A stretch of DNA of 64,000 bases. Origin: Coleophoma eucalyptorum (Eukaryota; Ascomycota; Leotiomycetes; Helotiales; Dermateaceae). A program made the position numbers and the translations under genes. The DNA lies in the NCBI GenBank assembly GCA_026120035.1, contig JALRME010000030.1, positions 248,001 through 312,000 on the forward strand. Direction: 5' to 3'. Below the pieces are notes generated by a model that worked only from the letters and a program-made list of their open reading frames with translations, made no database searches and had not been told where the DNA came from. Below, piece by piece: positions 35,305 to 46,428 of this stretch (its first letter is position 1; each line of letters opens with the position of its first letter).

Positions 35305-36516
35305 GTAGTTCTCAACTTTCTTTTCACTGGCGCTTCTTGGAGTCACTTGACTTTTTTTTCTTTCTTTTTTCTTTTCTTTTTTCGGCTTTTGTCTTTTTGG
35401 GGGCAATATCTGGATTTTGGGGTTGCACAGGGAAATGGGCTGGAATTAGAAGTTACGGAAACGGAGCATTTTACTGGCTTTCTTTTTTTTTTGTTTCAAT
35501 TTGTGTGGAATTATTATAGTATTATTATTACTCTTAGGGACGGATAGTTTTAATATCCAGTATGGAGTACAACAGCGGACATCAATAAACCGCCCAAAAT
35601 TATCAAACTGGTTGAAACCTTCTATTTTAACTCTCTGTGTTTCTCAAAACTTGCTTTTTTGTTCTTTTTTTTTTCTTTTTCTTTTCTTCTCTTCCCTTCT
35701 TTCGCTCTTTTTAATTTTTTTCTATGGATGTTTTGTACTTGTACTTTACGTTAAAGCAGGCAAGGCACCGGTTGCATGATGCCAATAAATTTACGCAAAC
35801 GGGGGGTTGGTTTATGATAAGTCCTTCACCCGACGATAAATCAATTGTGTCTCATGCGTTCTCCCTGTATGTAGGCTTGACTTTTTTTGGTCTCACATTG
35901 CAGTTTCTTACAGAAGAACTGGGAAAATACATGGGGACTTAATATAAAAGGTACTTAGGTACAACCACACCGCTATCTATTTACAAATCACTACACTTCA
36001 CGTCTCCCTGGCCAGAAGCCCTGTTGCAGCAAGGTTCCAACCTTCCCACCTCCTCTTCTTCTTCCTAGTCAGTCCCGTGAAGCCGAAATCCCAGCGATCT
36101 GAAGGTCAAAGATCCACCTGCGAAGACAAGCATTGGATCTTGATTGAAAAAGAAAAACTGGCTGTAGAAGCTCCCGCTGTTATGAGAGAAAGCAAAGGGC
36201 AAACCTGCCATCAGTCCCAAGTGGTAGGCTCACTAGAGCACGAGGCACCCTGCGCGCGGGAGTTTGGGGAAGGAAGGTGGTAATACTACTGTGTTGGTTT
36301 AAGGTCACGGTGCAAAAGCGTATGGGTTCCAGCACGCGGGAAATGTGTGGTGAGAGGGTCCCACCCGTCTGGACAACAGCCTTGCGCCGCCGGCTTACCT
36401 CCGTACAAGTCTCCGCCCAAATCCGCCTGTTACAATTCTCGATACGGTGCAGCACAGCATCTAGCTGAAGTTTAATAGACGCTGTCGCCTGCAACCTTCA
36501 GTACTGTCCCGCACTT

Positions 36517-36608
36517 GCATCGACAGCAAAGCATCGACAGCAAGGCATCAATGCAACAATGATACTATGATACTGAGGGCCGCACTGAGGGCCGCACTGT
36601 GGCCGCAC
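36517..36608. repeat. Two adjacent short tandem repeats
   Basis: The unit GCATCGACAGCAA is present twice plus a partial copy at 36517-36548. The unit ACTGAGGGCCGC is repeated with partial copies at 36573-36608. Confidence 0.75.
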
Positions 36609-38695
36609 GCTCCTGGACGTCATTCTGGTTATCATGTTCGCAGCAAGAGGTCAAGCCGCTCTCGATAATCCAGCCTCCTCCCCCCTTCCCCTCCCCTTCC
36701 TCTTTGGCGGGTCGAGTCTCTAATCTAACCTCCAGCCCGTCAATTCAAACCATTTTGATTCACTCACATTACGCTTTTGGCGAAGCGGTTCGTTTGGGAC
36801 TCTCCGTACACTGGGTTAGTCGTATAAAGTTTCCGCGTAAGAAGCATGAAATTGAGCGATCGAGAGTTGAACGGCAAGGAGAAAAGGGAGACGGGCTCGG
36901 AACCAAAGCCACGAGGTGGGCTGTTGCTAGATGAGCGGTCGGTAACGAAATGCTCCAGACGGGAGGGGGTAGCTTTCCATGTGCGTGGGGTGGGATATGG
37001 GATCGGCTTACAGTGAAGGAGTTTGTCCTCCAGCCAATCTTTCCCTTATGATAATGCTCTTTTGAGACGCTGCAATGCAAGTGAGTTTCATAGAGAGTAC
37101 CTTGGGACAGCCACAAAAGGGCGGTGATGACTATTGTAAGCCTGATACAGTAAGCCCGCCAGGATTACCATGAACGTGGAAATGCACACTGGAAGCCTCT
37201 AAAATCTGACCCATCACCGATACACTTCAGAGCATACGCGTCCGCCGTCCGTCTTATTCAGTACTACTGCGTTGCTGCTTCTGGATACGACCATACGAAG
37301 CACTGGCTAGTAGACCTCTACATGAGGATGGGAATGGAGATGTTGTTTTGGTCTAGTAATCATATATTCCAAAAGAGAAAGAGGTCGTCTTGGGGCTTGA
37401 AACTGCCCTGCATATACATACATGTATGTACCTTACCCACCTTACGTTAACACTCTTGGGCACTCAACAAACCCTCCCGATACTGTTAGGACACTAAGAT
37501 ACAGTGTCATATGACCAGGGTCCCATTGCGAATTGAGATATTCATATTTCGCATTCATCGTGACCTTTCTCTCCAGGGCTGAGCAATTTTCTTCTTTGGG
37601 TGTGCAATATGTGCTTGAGATGAATTCTCTTCGGGCTGATCCAAGACCTGAATTGCATACAGACTATGGGCAATAGTTTTGTCTCTCTTGTCGCGGGTCT
37701 TGCGTCTAAGACCTCGCGGCTGCAAACTGCGTAGTATAGACATATACGCATGTGAAAAGAGTCAAGACATCCATATCTCAACTTGTATATGCAATGCAAA
37801 CCGCAGAGCACATGTACATATGGCCGTGCAATGCACCTTGCGAGGAGCGTGAGACTCGTCGCATAATGTCCAAAATGGGACACTGATATGGTATGAAATC
37901 TGATAAGGTCTGTTTTTATTCGTCTACCTTGATGCATCAGCAGCACCGTTCGACAACAAGTACCTGCATCATTGATGCCAACACATGCCATGTTATCATC
38001 TTCAAGATCGGTATTCCTATTCCGTGCGCTCCGCGGGTACGTTAACGGTCGCCGATCATGGCTGGATGCTGACGGCTATATGACGTCGAGGATGTGTTCT
38101 AACATTGGCTAGGAAAAGTGTGGAATAGAAATGAGTCGTTGTATATGAGTAGGGTAGAGATGTACGCGTAGTCACTAGACTCGAGGCCTCTCTTCTTGGA
38201 TCAGAATGTTGATACGCTTTCTCAGCAGTGCAACTTGTGCTCTGAGTGAGCTGGGTTAACGTCATGTTGTTCATCATATCCAAGGGTAGAAGCCTCCACC
38301 TGCAGACAAATGCACTTGCATGTCGTCCTCATCATTCCCCCATCCTTACACCCGCTTCAATCTTGTAGCCCAGTCAAGCTTTTGGATGTTGTAAAAAATA
38401 TTCATCGAGTGTGGCGGCTTGTGAATAGCCTTTTGTGACCTTGCCTACCGGTGGTTCCGTGCCACGATCCAGAATCATGTTTCGAAGTGTATCCTCACAT
38501 ATCACCACCTCACCTTGGTCCAAATCTGCATTGCGAGATGGTTGTGGAAAGAGCCTTGTATTGGTGGTGAAAAGTGCCTTAGCTCCCTTCAGCAAACAGT
38601 ATCGCGAAATCCACCCAACCAGCAGTCGTTGTCTGCATGCATAATATCAAGGAAATCCCAGACACCGTTTTCTTCCATTCCCTAAAACCCAATGC

Positions 38696-39084
38696 TTATC
38701 TCAATCTTCGGGCCTCACGCTCGGACTCGAGCAGGCAGAGAATGTCGTCTTCGCGGACTAGAGGATTGGATGTCAGTATTGTAATAGCTGAAATTGTGCA
38801 ATTGATGCCTGCACGAGACCCCTTCAATCTGCGGTGTGCGTTCGAAAGCTAGAAAATGGTGAAATCGTACCTGGGCCCTTAACGTTGCGGATAATGCTTC
38901 GGGTGGTATCGTCCATGAACTCGACTCTGACTTGGGTAACACCTCCACGGGAACCTAAAAATCATCAGATTATCTTCATGATATTTTGCGCGTTCCTGCT
39001 GTCGCGATGCTGGAAAACCATACCAGTTCGGCCCAAAACACGGGTGACCTTAACAAGCTTGACGGGGACCTTTGAGGATTCCAT
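38696..39084 (-). CDS. RPS28: Cytosolic ribosomal protein eS28
   Basis: There are three exons, 39084-39024, 38954-38871 and 38757-38696 (introns 69 and 113 bases), giving 68 residues, the normal length of this family. The sequence follows eS28 throughout: [58 protein letters not shown] and an ARRLR end. It is a component of the small subunit of the cytosolic ribosome. A 5' UTR intron is likely, since a CTGAC branch-like site and a CCAG acceptor lie 12-25 bases before the ATG, with a GTACGC donor about 70 bases upstream. The gene is divergent from HIS1, sharing a 519-base spacer. No track frame covers it fully because the exons are short. Confidence 0.95.
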
Positions 39085-39603
39085 TTTGGCGATCTGGATA
39101 TGTCAGTGAGATGTTCGTGAATCGATCTTCGACGTGGAGCGTACAAGAGGAATGCGCTGGAATTCTGGTTGTGGTTGGCTTGGAGATACTCGTCGACGCA
39201 GAAAATTGGGAAATTCGTGAAAATGGGAATGGTGGGCAAGCCTACTGCTAAGCGATGAACCCAGATGCCTAACTCGATGTGGCGCTAGCTTTCGGGGAAT
39301 GGAAAATTGTCACGCCGATGCCGGAATGTCCGCCCCGCCATGAAGAAATTCAATGAGTCGGTCAGTCACAACATCTGCGGTACTACCAATATATTGTTGT
39401 CAATTGGTTCCCAACCACACGTGTATTTCTCTTTCGTAATTTCTGCACTTACCCTTCATCCACGCCTACACTGCTCTGGCTGACTCGCGCTTTTTCTACT
39501 TGGCTTTTAATCCGTTGTTTCGCACCTGCAGAAGTACCCCGCCAAAGGTGAATTGTGGATATACTGTGTTACATTGCAAGAGGAAATAACTCATAGATTC
39601 GCC
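39085..39603. promoter_or_regulatory. RPS28/HIS1 divergent promoter region
   Basis: These 519 bases separate the divergent start codons of RPS28 and HIS1, so both promoters are here. It contains a TGACTC element at 39481-39486 and a TGAGTC element at 39354-39359. Confidence 0.6.
39481..39486 (+). promoter_or_regulatory. Candidate Gcn4/CPC1/CpcA site upstream of HIS1
   Basis: TGACTC is the core of the general amino-acid control element bound by Gcn4-type bZIP factors. It sits 118 bases upstream of the HIS1 ATG, and histidine genes are classical targets of this control. The last base of the palindrome is G rather than A, so it is a half-site-plus-core match. Confidence 0.5.
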
Positions 39604-40803
39604 ATGGATCTCGTCAACCAGTAAGTCTATACTTGTTAAGATGGCAGGCACATGCAATGGCAAACTGGCTAACAATCGAGAAAGCTTAGAAGGGCGGTTA
39701 TTATTTGCTGTGCCAAAGAGTGAGTCAGTCGCAAATATGAGAGGCCATGTGGCTAACGTGGTAAAGAGGGACGGCTTTTGCAGGCTGCTCTGAACTTGCT
39801 TGAGGGCGCAGACATACAATTCCGCCGCGAATCAAGACTCGACATCGCTCTTGTCAAGAACCTCCCTATTGCTCTCGTCTTCCTACCTGCTGCAGACATT
39901 CCAACCTTCGTTGGCGAGGGCCGAGTAGACCTTGGTATTACAGGAAGAGATGTTGTCGCCGAACACGATGCAGCAGTCGAGGGCCTGAACAGAGCAAGAG
40001 CACAGTCTGGCAAGTCTACTCCAACAAAGGAGGAGGCTGCACTGAAAGGATGTGTTGAGGTCATGGATCTAGGCTTTGGTGCCTGTAAGCTACAAGTTCA
40101 AGTTCCCGAGAAGGGACAATACAAGACGCCAGCAGACTTGATTGGCAAGAATATTGGTACAAGCTTCGTACACCTATCGGAGGAGTTCTTCGCAAAGCTA
40201 GAGCTGGAAGCAGACTCAGCCAATGGAGCCGATGCGACAAAAAGGAAGTTGAAGACAAATATCATCGAGCTCAGCGGCAGTGTTGAGGCAGCATGTGCGT
40301 TGGGCGTTGCAGATGGTATCGTTGACCTTGTTGGTGAGTTTCCCCAAATGGGCAGCAGAGACATTTACTGATTGAAGCCAGAATCCGGTGAAACAATGAA
40401 GGCTGCTGGCTTGAAGGCCATCGATACTGTAGTTGCAAGCACAGCAGTCCTCGTCAAGTCAAAGTCGCCTTCAAATCCTGCAATGGTCGACCTCTTGGCT
40501 TCAAGGATACGAGGTGTCATTAGTAAGTTGTTCCCGTCTTTTTCTGGTTCTATCCTAACAACATCAGCTGCCCAAAAATTTGTCCTCTGCCAATACAACG
40601 TCGAGCGAACCAAGTTAGCACAAGCAACCAAAATCACGCCTGGGAAGCGCGCCCCAACGATCAACGCCTTGGAGGAAGAGGGATGGGTTGCAGTCAGCTC
40701 CATGGTAGAGAAGAAGCGAATTGCCATCGTGATGGACGAACTGACTGAGGTCGGAGCGACGGATATCCTGGTCCTGGATATCGCAAACACGAGAACATTT
40801 TAA
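39604..40803 (+). CDS. HIS1: ATP phosphoribosyltransferase (first step of histidine biosynthesis)
   Basis: There are five exons: 39604-39620, 39685-39719, 39767-40333, 40382-40522 and 40568-40803, giving 331 residues. The first two exons are only 17 and 35 bases long. The protein condenses ATP with phosphoribosyl pyrophosphate to phosphoribosyl-ATP. Recognisable blocks are LLFAVPKKGRLLQAALNLL, DIQFRRESRLDIALVKNLP, FLPAADIPTFVGEGRVDLGI, TGRDVV, a GACKLQVQVP segment, GTSFVHLSEEFF, ELSGSVEAACALGVADGIVD, the ESGETMKAAGLKAIDTV segment and a C-terminal regulatory ACT-like domain ending in VGATDILVLDIANTRTF. This is the long (HisG_L-type) architecture with its own histidine-feedback domain, as in fungal His1. 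A Gcn4-type site lies in the promoter. Confidence 0.95.
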
Positions 40804-41996
40804 GTGATGAAAATCAGTTTCTAGATTGTGGGATGCATATACCCTTATATAGATCAATTATGTGGATACCTAGGTTTGGGGATTAAAAAAATAGGGAATG
40901 CGTTTGTATGTTTTCATTTCCGTATCGCAATCGCTCGTGAACTCCAACCCGCGCACTCAAGTAGAGGCCGAGAAAGCCCGACACGCAATGGAACTCTAGA
41001 ATGAAGACCTCGGCGACCTATAGAATCCGCGATCGAAGCTCGCTCAACCAATCAGCTGTAGGAACTCATGGCATGTCAGACTTTCACAACCTTCGCTTTC
41101 TCCCTTTCAGGTCCACTACAATAACAAGAATACAAATCCTACTTGTTGCAAGTCGACTCTGTACACTCTTTACTTTCACCTCCCGCTCCACCTAAGATTG
41201 GCGAGTATGAAACTCCGCTGCGATACCGTTCAGATAAGATGCCCCCTGATCTTCCTTATCTGCTGATAGGTTTGTTGTGCATTCGGGGAATTGATAGTCT
41301 TTTATGGTTGGAATGCGCCGCATGACGCAATTCATGTGCTTCACTCACTTCTGACATTCAGTTCAGTTCAGTTCAGTTCATTTGAGTCTAGTTCAACATA
41401 TAACTCCCCTCTTTTTAGGCAAAGCTTCTATGAGCGATGCAGTAAGGACTGGAAAGTTGTTGTGGAAACCGAGATACGGGCAGGTCTTCTAGTTTCTGGA
41501 AACGTTCGTGCTATGCAATAAAAACTTGACGGAGTAGTCCTCATTTAAATTTCTGTTAGCAGTTTTGATATATTCTCTTGCTCATGAAGGAATCTTGGTG
41601 TCAGTTTTCGGGTAGAAATTTCCTGAATTTTGAAGATCGCCTGTATTCCGCAATCCCATCCTCGACACGGTTTGAATCATCTTGTTTGCTGCTTCTCATC
41701 CACCTAAGCACTTCCGAAGTTACGGTAGGAATTATGCTCATGATCGTGTTTCATTTGAGGCTAATACAAAAAGGCTAGCTAAGTTCGTACTGAATCATTG
41801 AACTCCTAAAGTTCCTTTTAGCGTCGTTAATATTCCGTGAATGCTTTGTGTCTACAAAACAAACTTGCTTCGTCCAATTTCCAAGTGACTTGTGGTGGAA
41901 TACCGATCATCTATCTTCCTAGACCATCCTGCCCATCATCTCTTGAGACACTTCTCTTAGCTGATGTGGTATGATATGACTAACGAATGAAACAAT
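40804..41996. other. Intergenic region between convergent genes
   Basis: These 1.2 kb separate the 3' ends of HIS1 and the calmodulin-like gene. A TTCAG pentamer repeat lies at about 41357-41380. No gene or RNA was recognised. Confidence 0.55.
41357..41380. repeat. (TTCAG)n short tandem repeat
   Basis: There are four to five head-to-tail copies of a CAGTT pentamer. Confidence 0.85.
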
Positions 41997-42824
41997 CTAT
42001 CCCTTGAGAATGAAGTGCACAAATTCCTCGTCTGTTTATAAATTAGTACGTAACTCATACCATTAGCCCAGGTGGGAAATATAAGGACACTGACAATCAA
42101 TAGTACCATCGCCATTTTGGTCAACCTCTTGAAGCATACTGTTCAGCTCCTCCTCGGACAAGCTCTCTCCAAAGCTGGTCATGACCCGCAAGATTTCGTC
42201 CTTAGAAATGGTGCCGCTCCCATCATGGTCAAAGACTTTGAACGCAGAGCGCATCTCCGCTTCAAAGTCAACGTCTTTAGTTGGTGCTGTCATCATTTTG
42301 ACAAATTCTGGCAATTTCCAAAATTAGAAACCGTTAAAAGGTCTAGAATTGTACTTGTGGGGATGAGTTCAGGGGTTGAAGGATCAGTTCTGACCTTCAA
42401 AATCAATGGTGCCATTACGGTCCTGATCAACCTCATTGATCATGTCCTCAATCTCCTCATCAGAAGCATTTTGTCCAAGAGACTTCATAACAGATGATAA
42501 CTCGCTGATGGAGATGCTGCCTAGAATAAACACGTGATCAGCCTCATAGCAGCCTCGAGTAGGAGGATAGACAAACCATTGCCGTCGGTGTCCTAATTCC
42601 ACTTGATGTTAGTTGTGCCATGCATTAGATGAAAGGGTATACGTACAAAGAGAGAGAAGGCCTGCCTGTATGCCAAAATCTCCTGCTCAGTAGGCTCCGG
42701 TCTAGGTTTCTGTGGTGCGGAGCAAACAGGAGTCAGTTCACACGGGCGCCATGATACTTGGATTTAGAACAGGTATCTTTGTCCTTACTGCTATAGAAGC
42801 GGCTCTGCCTCGTCTCTCTGCCAT
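41997..42824 (-). CDS. Calmodulin-like protein with four EF-hands
   Basis: There are six exons: 42824-42789, 42709-42647, 42592-42577, 42520-42395, 42307-42095 and 42031-41997, giving 162 residues. All four 12-residue calcium loops are canonical: [36 protein letters not shown] and [12 protein letters not shown]. The linker between lobes reads [15 protein letters not shown]. Calmodulin landmarks ([40 protein letters not shown]) are kept, but the protein differs from conserved fungal calmodulin at many positions and has a basic N-terminal extension ([18 protein letters not shown]), so it is a paralogue. Exon 3 is only 16 bases, with a weak GTTTGT donor; the join restores loop 1 exactly. It is probably a calcium sensor of unknown partner. 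Confidence 0.87.
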
Positions 42825-43848
42825 TTGCGCTGATGTATATGGGGAGATGATTTGATAATTCGTCGTGTTTGTAGGGCTGAGTGGGTTGGTTTGGGTTCGT
42901 CTGTTCCAAGTCATCTGGGGGTGAGAACTCTCAACCCCCCGCTTGGCACGGATCAAAGTAGGTCCATTTTACACTCTCATAAGCTATCAGGTGATAAGAG
43001 GCGGCAGCCAGCTGAAGACGGCCGATACGCAAAGGCAATCATGACACGGTGAATTCGGCGAGACGATGGTCTTGCGGATGCCAATTTAGGACCATTAATT
43101 GCAACCAAACTTCTAAGAGAGAAATTGGGACGAGATGATCAGTGCAGTTCACGTGATAGAACTTTGCACAGCCCCTCTTAGAGTGAGAAAGAAAGTTGGT
43201 CGTTCGCTCGCTCGCTTCTTTCCGTGCAGCACGGCAAGGCAAGGGTGTTCTGTGCCTTATTCGTGTACTCTTACCGTGCCGTACCTTACTTAAGTTCTGC
43301 TTCCCTTGCCATCTCTACAGGTCAAGATCCAATGCCACAGCTTGGAATTTCTAAAGATGCCGTGGGCACACGCGACTTTTCACTAAATCGAGAAACATCA
43401 GACAGTTCTATCATGTCTGATCTTCCCGTCTGACATGCAGCATCGGCAGAGGCCGGTGTAAGACAAGCCAACTTTATTTAAACACCGCCTCTGCCCTTAC
43501 TGATCTGGCGCGAATTCCTTAGCATCAACTTTGTATACTCTTCCGAACACATCTGCCTCAAAGGGTTGCGAGGTATTCCGTAGAAATGCAACAAATTATT
43601 GCGGCCGATAGGCAGCCGCCTAAGTTAATTGCTTGCCCACCCACTATGTGGATTGCTTTCCTCGGGAAGATAAGGGAGTGGAGGGGGGATTTCAGGCTCC
43701 AGTGCAGTATGGCGGACTTCATAATATATTGAGCAGTTCATTGCAGAATACACTAGGCACCAACGTTATAGAACATGGACACCATAGCCGATGCTCTTGA
43801 AGTCTTTGCGGCGGGTTGCTGCGAGTCGCGGGATCAAATTTATGGACT

Positions 43849-43913
43849 AGAGATTCTCGTTCTCTCTTGATATCTCCACTTTCAACTCCGTGTTCGTATA
43901 TCTTTCTGGTGCA
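43849..43913 (+). repeat. Direct repeat, copy 1
   Basis: This copy shares a 19-base string starting AGAGATTCTCG and a 21-base string starting ACTTTCAACTCCG with the second copy at 44808-44876, in the same order and spacing apart from small insertions. Confidence 0.8.
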
Positions 43914-44311
43914 GCTTCTATGGATTATAGCAGGCCTTGTTATCGACGTTATATAGGAATAGCTCTATTCTTTCGTTCAGTCACAGGAGCTTTATGAGTT
44001 AGCTTAGTCTTACTATCGCTAGAATCCGCTTGGCTAAAAACCTTAGCCTAGAATTAATCATTATATATTATTTTCGATTTTGTTGTAAACGCGTACTCGA
44101 ATTACTATTACCTTCACTATAGTCTCTATAATGTAGGTAGTAGTTTTTAAGATCTGAATTACTTAGATACTCTTTGGTAAGCGCCCGGGCAGGAAAGGCT
44201 ATACCTTTATTATCTTTAAGCTTAGAAATAACATAGTTCTGAAAATTAATAGCAATAGCAAAAGGACAATTTAGTGGTTAACTTTAATGGGGCTTAATCA
44301 CATGATTTGAG

Positions 44312-44334
44312 CTTATGTCTGATTCAGGCATAAG
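44312..44334. repeat. Short inverted repeat
   Basis: Arms CTTATGTCTGA and TCAGGCATAAG pair over 11 positions with one mismatch and a one-base centre. Confidence 0.6.
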
Positions 44335-44756
44335 TCGGACCTAAAGTTCAAAAGGGGGTTAGGGAAGGGAGGACAACAAAGGGAGAGCAGGACCGAGAGG
44401 AGGTCATCATCTATCACATTACGATTAATACGGACAATTGAGGGAACACCAATTCATGTTTGGACGAACGTGTCCTCAATGATAGCAACTTGCAATTCTT
44501 ACTTCCTTTTAATTACCTTTGTTTTATCTTTGTTCTCTGGAAAGTATACTTACTTCAATACACTCATTTGACACACTCAAAATTACCTTTTCTTTACCTG
44601 ACTACACCAACTCAAATTTCACCACAACATAGTCATGACTAAGCAAGAGAGGATGTCATTCCATGACCTCAAGTGGCACGGAGGCTCTATTTAGTAGGAC
44701 CGGCCCCATTAATCACTTAGAAATGCTATCACCTTTTCACCCGTCAAATCGCACAT

Positions 44757-44797
44757 AGACTCGTATAGACTTGTATAATGATTAATTATACGAGTCT
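44757..44797. repeat. Nested inverted repeat
   Basis: The outer arms AGACTCGTATA (44757-44767) and TATACGAGTCT (44787-44797) are perfect. A second copy of the left arm type followed by GTATAAT pairs with ATTATAC inside. Confidence 0.75.
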
Positions 44798-44807
44798 TAC
44801 TACCTCG

Positions 44808-44876
44808 AGAGATTCTCGTTCTCTCTTTATCATTTCATCTTTACTTTCAACTCCGTGTTCGTACATCTTTCTTTGT
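44808..44876 (+). repeat. Direct repeat, copy 2, in the leader of the glycosyltransferase-like gene
   Basis: This is the second copy of the 43849 repeat, ending 73 bases upstream of the ATG at 44950. Confidence 0.8.
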
Positions 44877-44949
44877 GCTGCCTGCATTGCCCTCTTGCAC
44901 GACGGTATGAGAAGTCGTTGTTTCAAGTATTCATTATCTGGACAGCAAG

Positions 44950-46428
44950 ATGATAGTACCAAATCGTCAGCTTAAGCTAGCTGCATTCCCTGCCTTATTA
45001 GCTTTCTTACTACTGTTCTGCTGGGCTTATAGATTGTCATCCTTTGGGTCTCCTATAGCCCTAACGTCCCTGTTCCATCAGAAAACACCAAAGAGACCAG
45101 GTCCAATATACAAAGATACTGAGAAGACTAAGAACCCCCCTGCGGAACCGATTATCGATAATTTTCTCCTAGCCGACCGTTTCAATTCCACCAGCGACTT
45201 TCCAACCATTGCTTCGTGGAACCAACCGCCGAAACCACATGTCCCTGAGAAGACTCCGCTATTCATTGGATTTACTCGCAACTGGCCTCTACTCCAGCAA
45301 TGTATTCTCTCCTATATCACGGCAGGGTGGCCGCCAGAAGATATCTATGTAGTCGATAATACTGGGACGATGAAGTCGAACTTTCCACCTGGCAAATTGA
45401 CGTTACAGAATCCATTTTATCTCGACGTAGACCGTCTGGTCCGACTATTCGGAGTCAATGTCATCTCGACTCCAACACTTCTTACGTTTGCTCAATTACA
45501 AAACTTTTATATCTTCACAGCACAGGAAATGGGATGGGATTATTATTTTTGGGGACATAGTATGTATAAAAGTCGCCCCTTGAGATTGCAAGGGAGGTAC
45601 TTAAAACTCTACAGTGGATGTTCTCGTAACCTCCGATGAGGACCTTACGCTTGGAATAGATAACCATCCAGCGTATCCCAAATTCGAATCCTTCTACATG
45701 CGGGCTGTGAAGGCAGTCCGCGAGACAAAAAATCCAAGCTACGCAGCGGAGCAGAATGGACAATGGGCGATCCGCTTCTTTGCGTACGACTGGCTAGCAC
45801 TGAACAATGTAACGACCTTCAAAACACTCGGCGGCTGGGACACGTTTGTATCCTTCTACCTAACTGACTGCGATATGCATGAACGTATCCGCATGGCGAA
45901 CTTCAAAATGGATACTGCAGAAGCTGGCTGGGTGCATGATGTTGGACGCTCTATCGATATGAACTTACTCTTCCGACGGAAGATCGACCCAGAAAACCCG
46001 CCCAAGACCCTCCAGGAATTAAACAAGCTTCCGGAGGACGAGTTGGGTGGTTCAGGATTCAAGAAGCTCAGGGAGGCGATTGATGTTGAAACTGAATGGA
46101 AGGCACATGGCGATGCGTATCGGAATGCGTGGCAGGTAAAACAAGCTGGTGGTCAAGGCGAGCCTTTCTATAGAGACCCGAGGGGCTTTGCGGAGGCGAT
46201 GGAGATGGCGATTGCCAATGGTGTCAAAACTTACCAGGAGAAGTGGGGCCATAATACTTGCGAGTAAGTTGAACCTCTACTTTGCTCTAAGATCAAGGTG
46301 ACACTATTGGTCTAATATCACTAACATTTATCTCACCACACAGCCTAAAAAAGTTCGGGTATAAACTCACTGATGCCTGGATGGTAGAGAAGGATTTCGA
46401 GGTAGAGTTACCAAAGTGCACAAGTTGA
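44950..46428 (+). CDS. Glycosyltransferase-like type II membrane protein
   Basis: There are three exons, 44950-45559, 45615-46263 and 46344-46428 (introns 55 and 80 bases; donors GTATGT and GTAAGT), giving 447 residues. A single N-terminal membrane anchor (LAAFPALLAFLLLFCWAYRL, about residues 9-29) is followed by a stem and a globular domain, as in Golgi enzymes. Conserved blocks include FIGFTRNWPLLQQCILSYI, AGWPPEDIYVVDNTGTMKSN, STPTLLTFAQLQNFYIFTAQ, then WGHMDVLVTSDED (a possible DxD-like acidic site at the splice-restored junction), IRFFAYDWLALNN, GGWDTFVSFYLTDCDMHER and WVHDVG. This matches an ascomycete family related to GT-A fold transferases; activity is not proven. The leader carries copy 2 of the local direct repeat. 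Confidence 0.75.

Larger units (their letters stand above)
34976..38695. other. Long intergenic region
   Basis: About 3.7 kb. The first kilobase is extremely T/C-rich (CT microsatellite 35249-35304, several long T runs to 35730). Tandem copies of a GCATCGACAGCAA unit lie at 36517-36548 and of ACTGAGGGCCGC at 36573-36608. Frames at 36180-36494, 36599-36934 and 37542-37991 have no recognisable features. Two protein-like overlapping frames on the minus strand at 38374-38678 are described among the findings. Confidence 0.5.
42825..44949. other. Intergenic region with AT-rich decayed block and direct repeat
   Basis: The first part (to about 43800) is promoter-like for the calmodulin-like gene. 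From 43849 to 44876 an AT-rich, TA-dinucleotide-rich block is bounded by a direct repeat of about 65-70 bases, and contains inverted repeats at 44312-44334 and 44757-44797. No intact gene is visible inside. This looks like a decayed (possibly RIP-mutated) insertion or duplication. Confidence 0.5.

Noticed and set aside
37542..37991. 149-codon minus-strand frame
   Set aside because: Cys/His/Arg-rich chance composition, no domain, no splice context.
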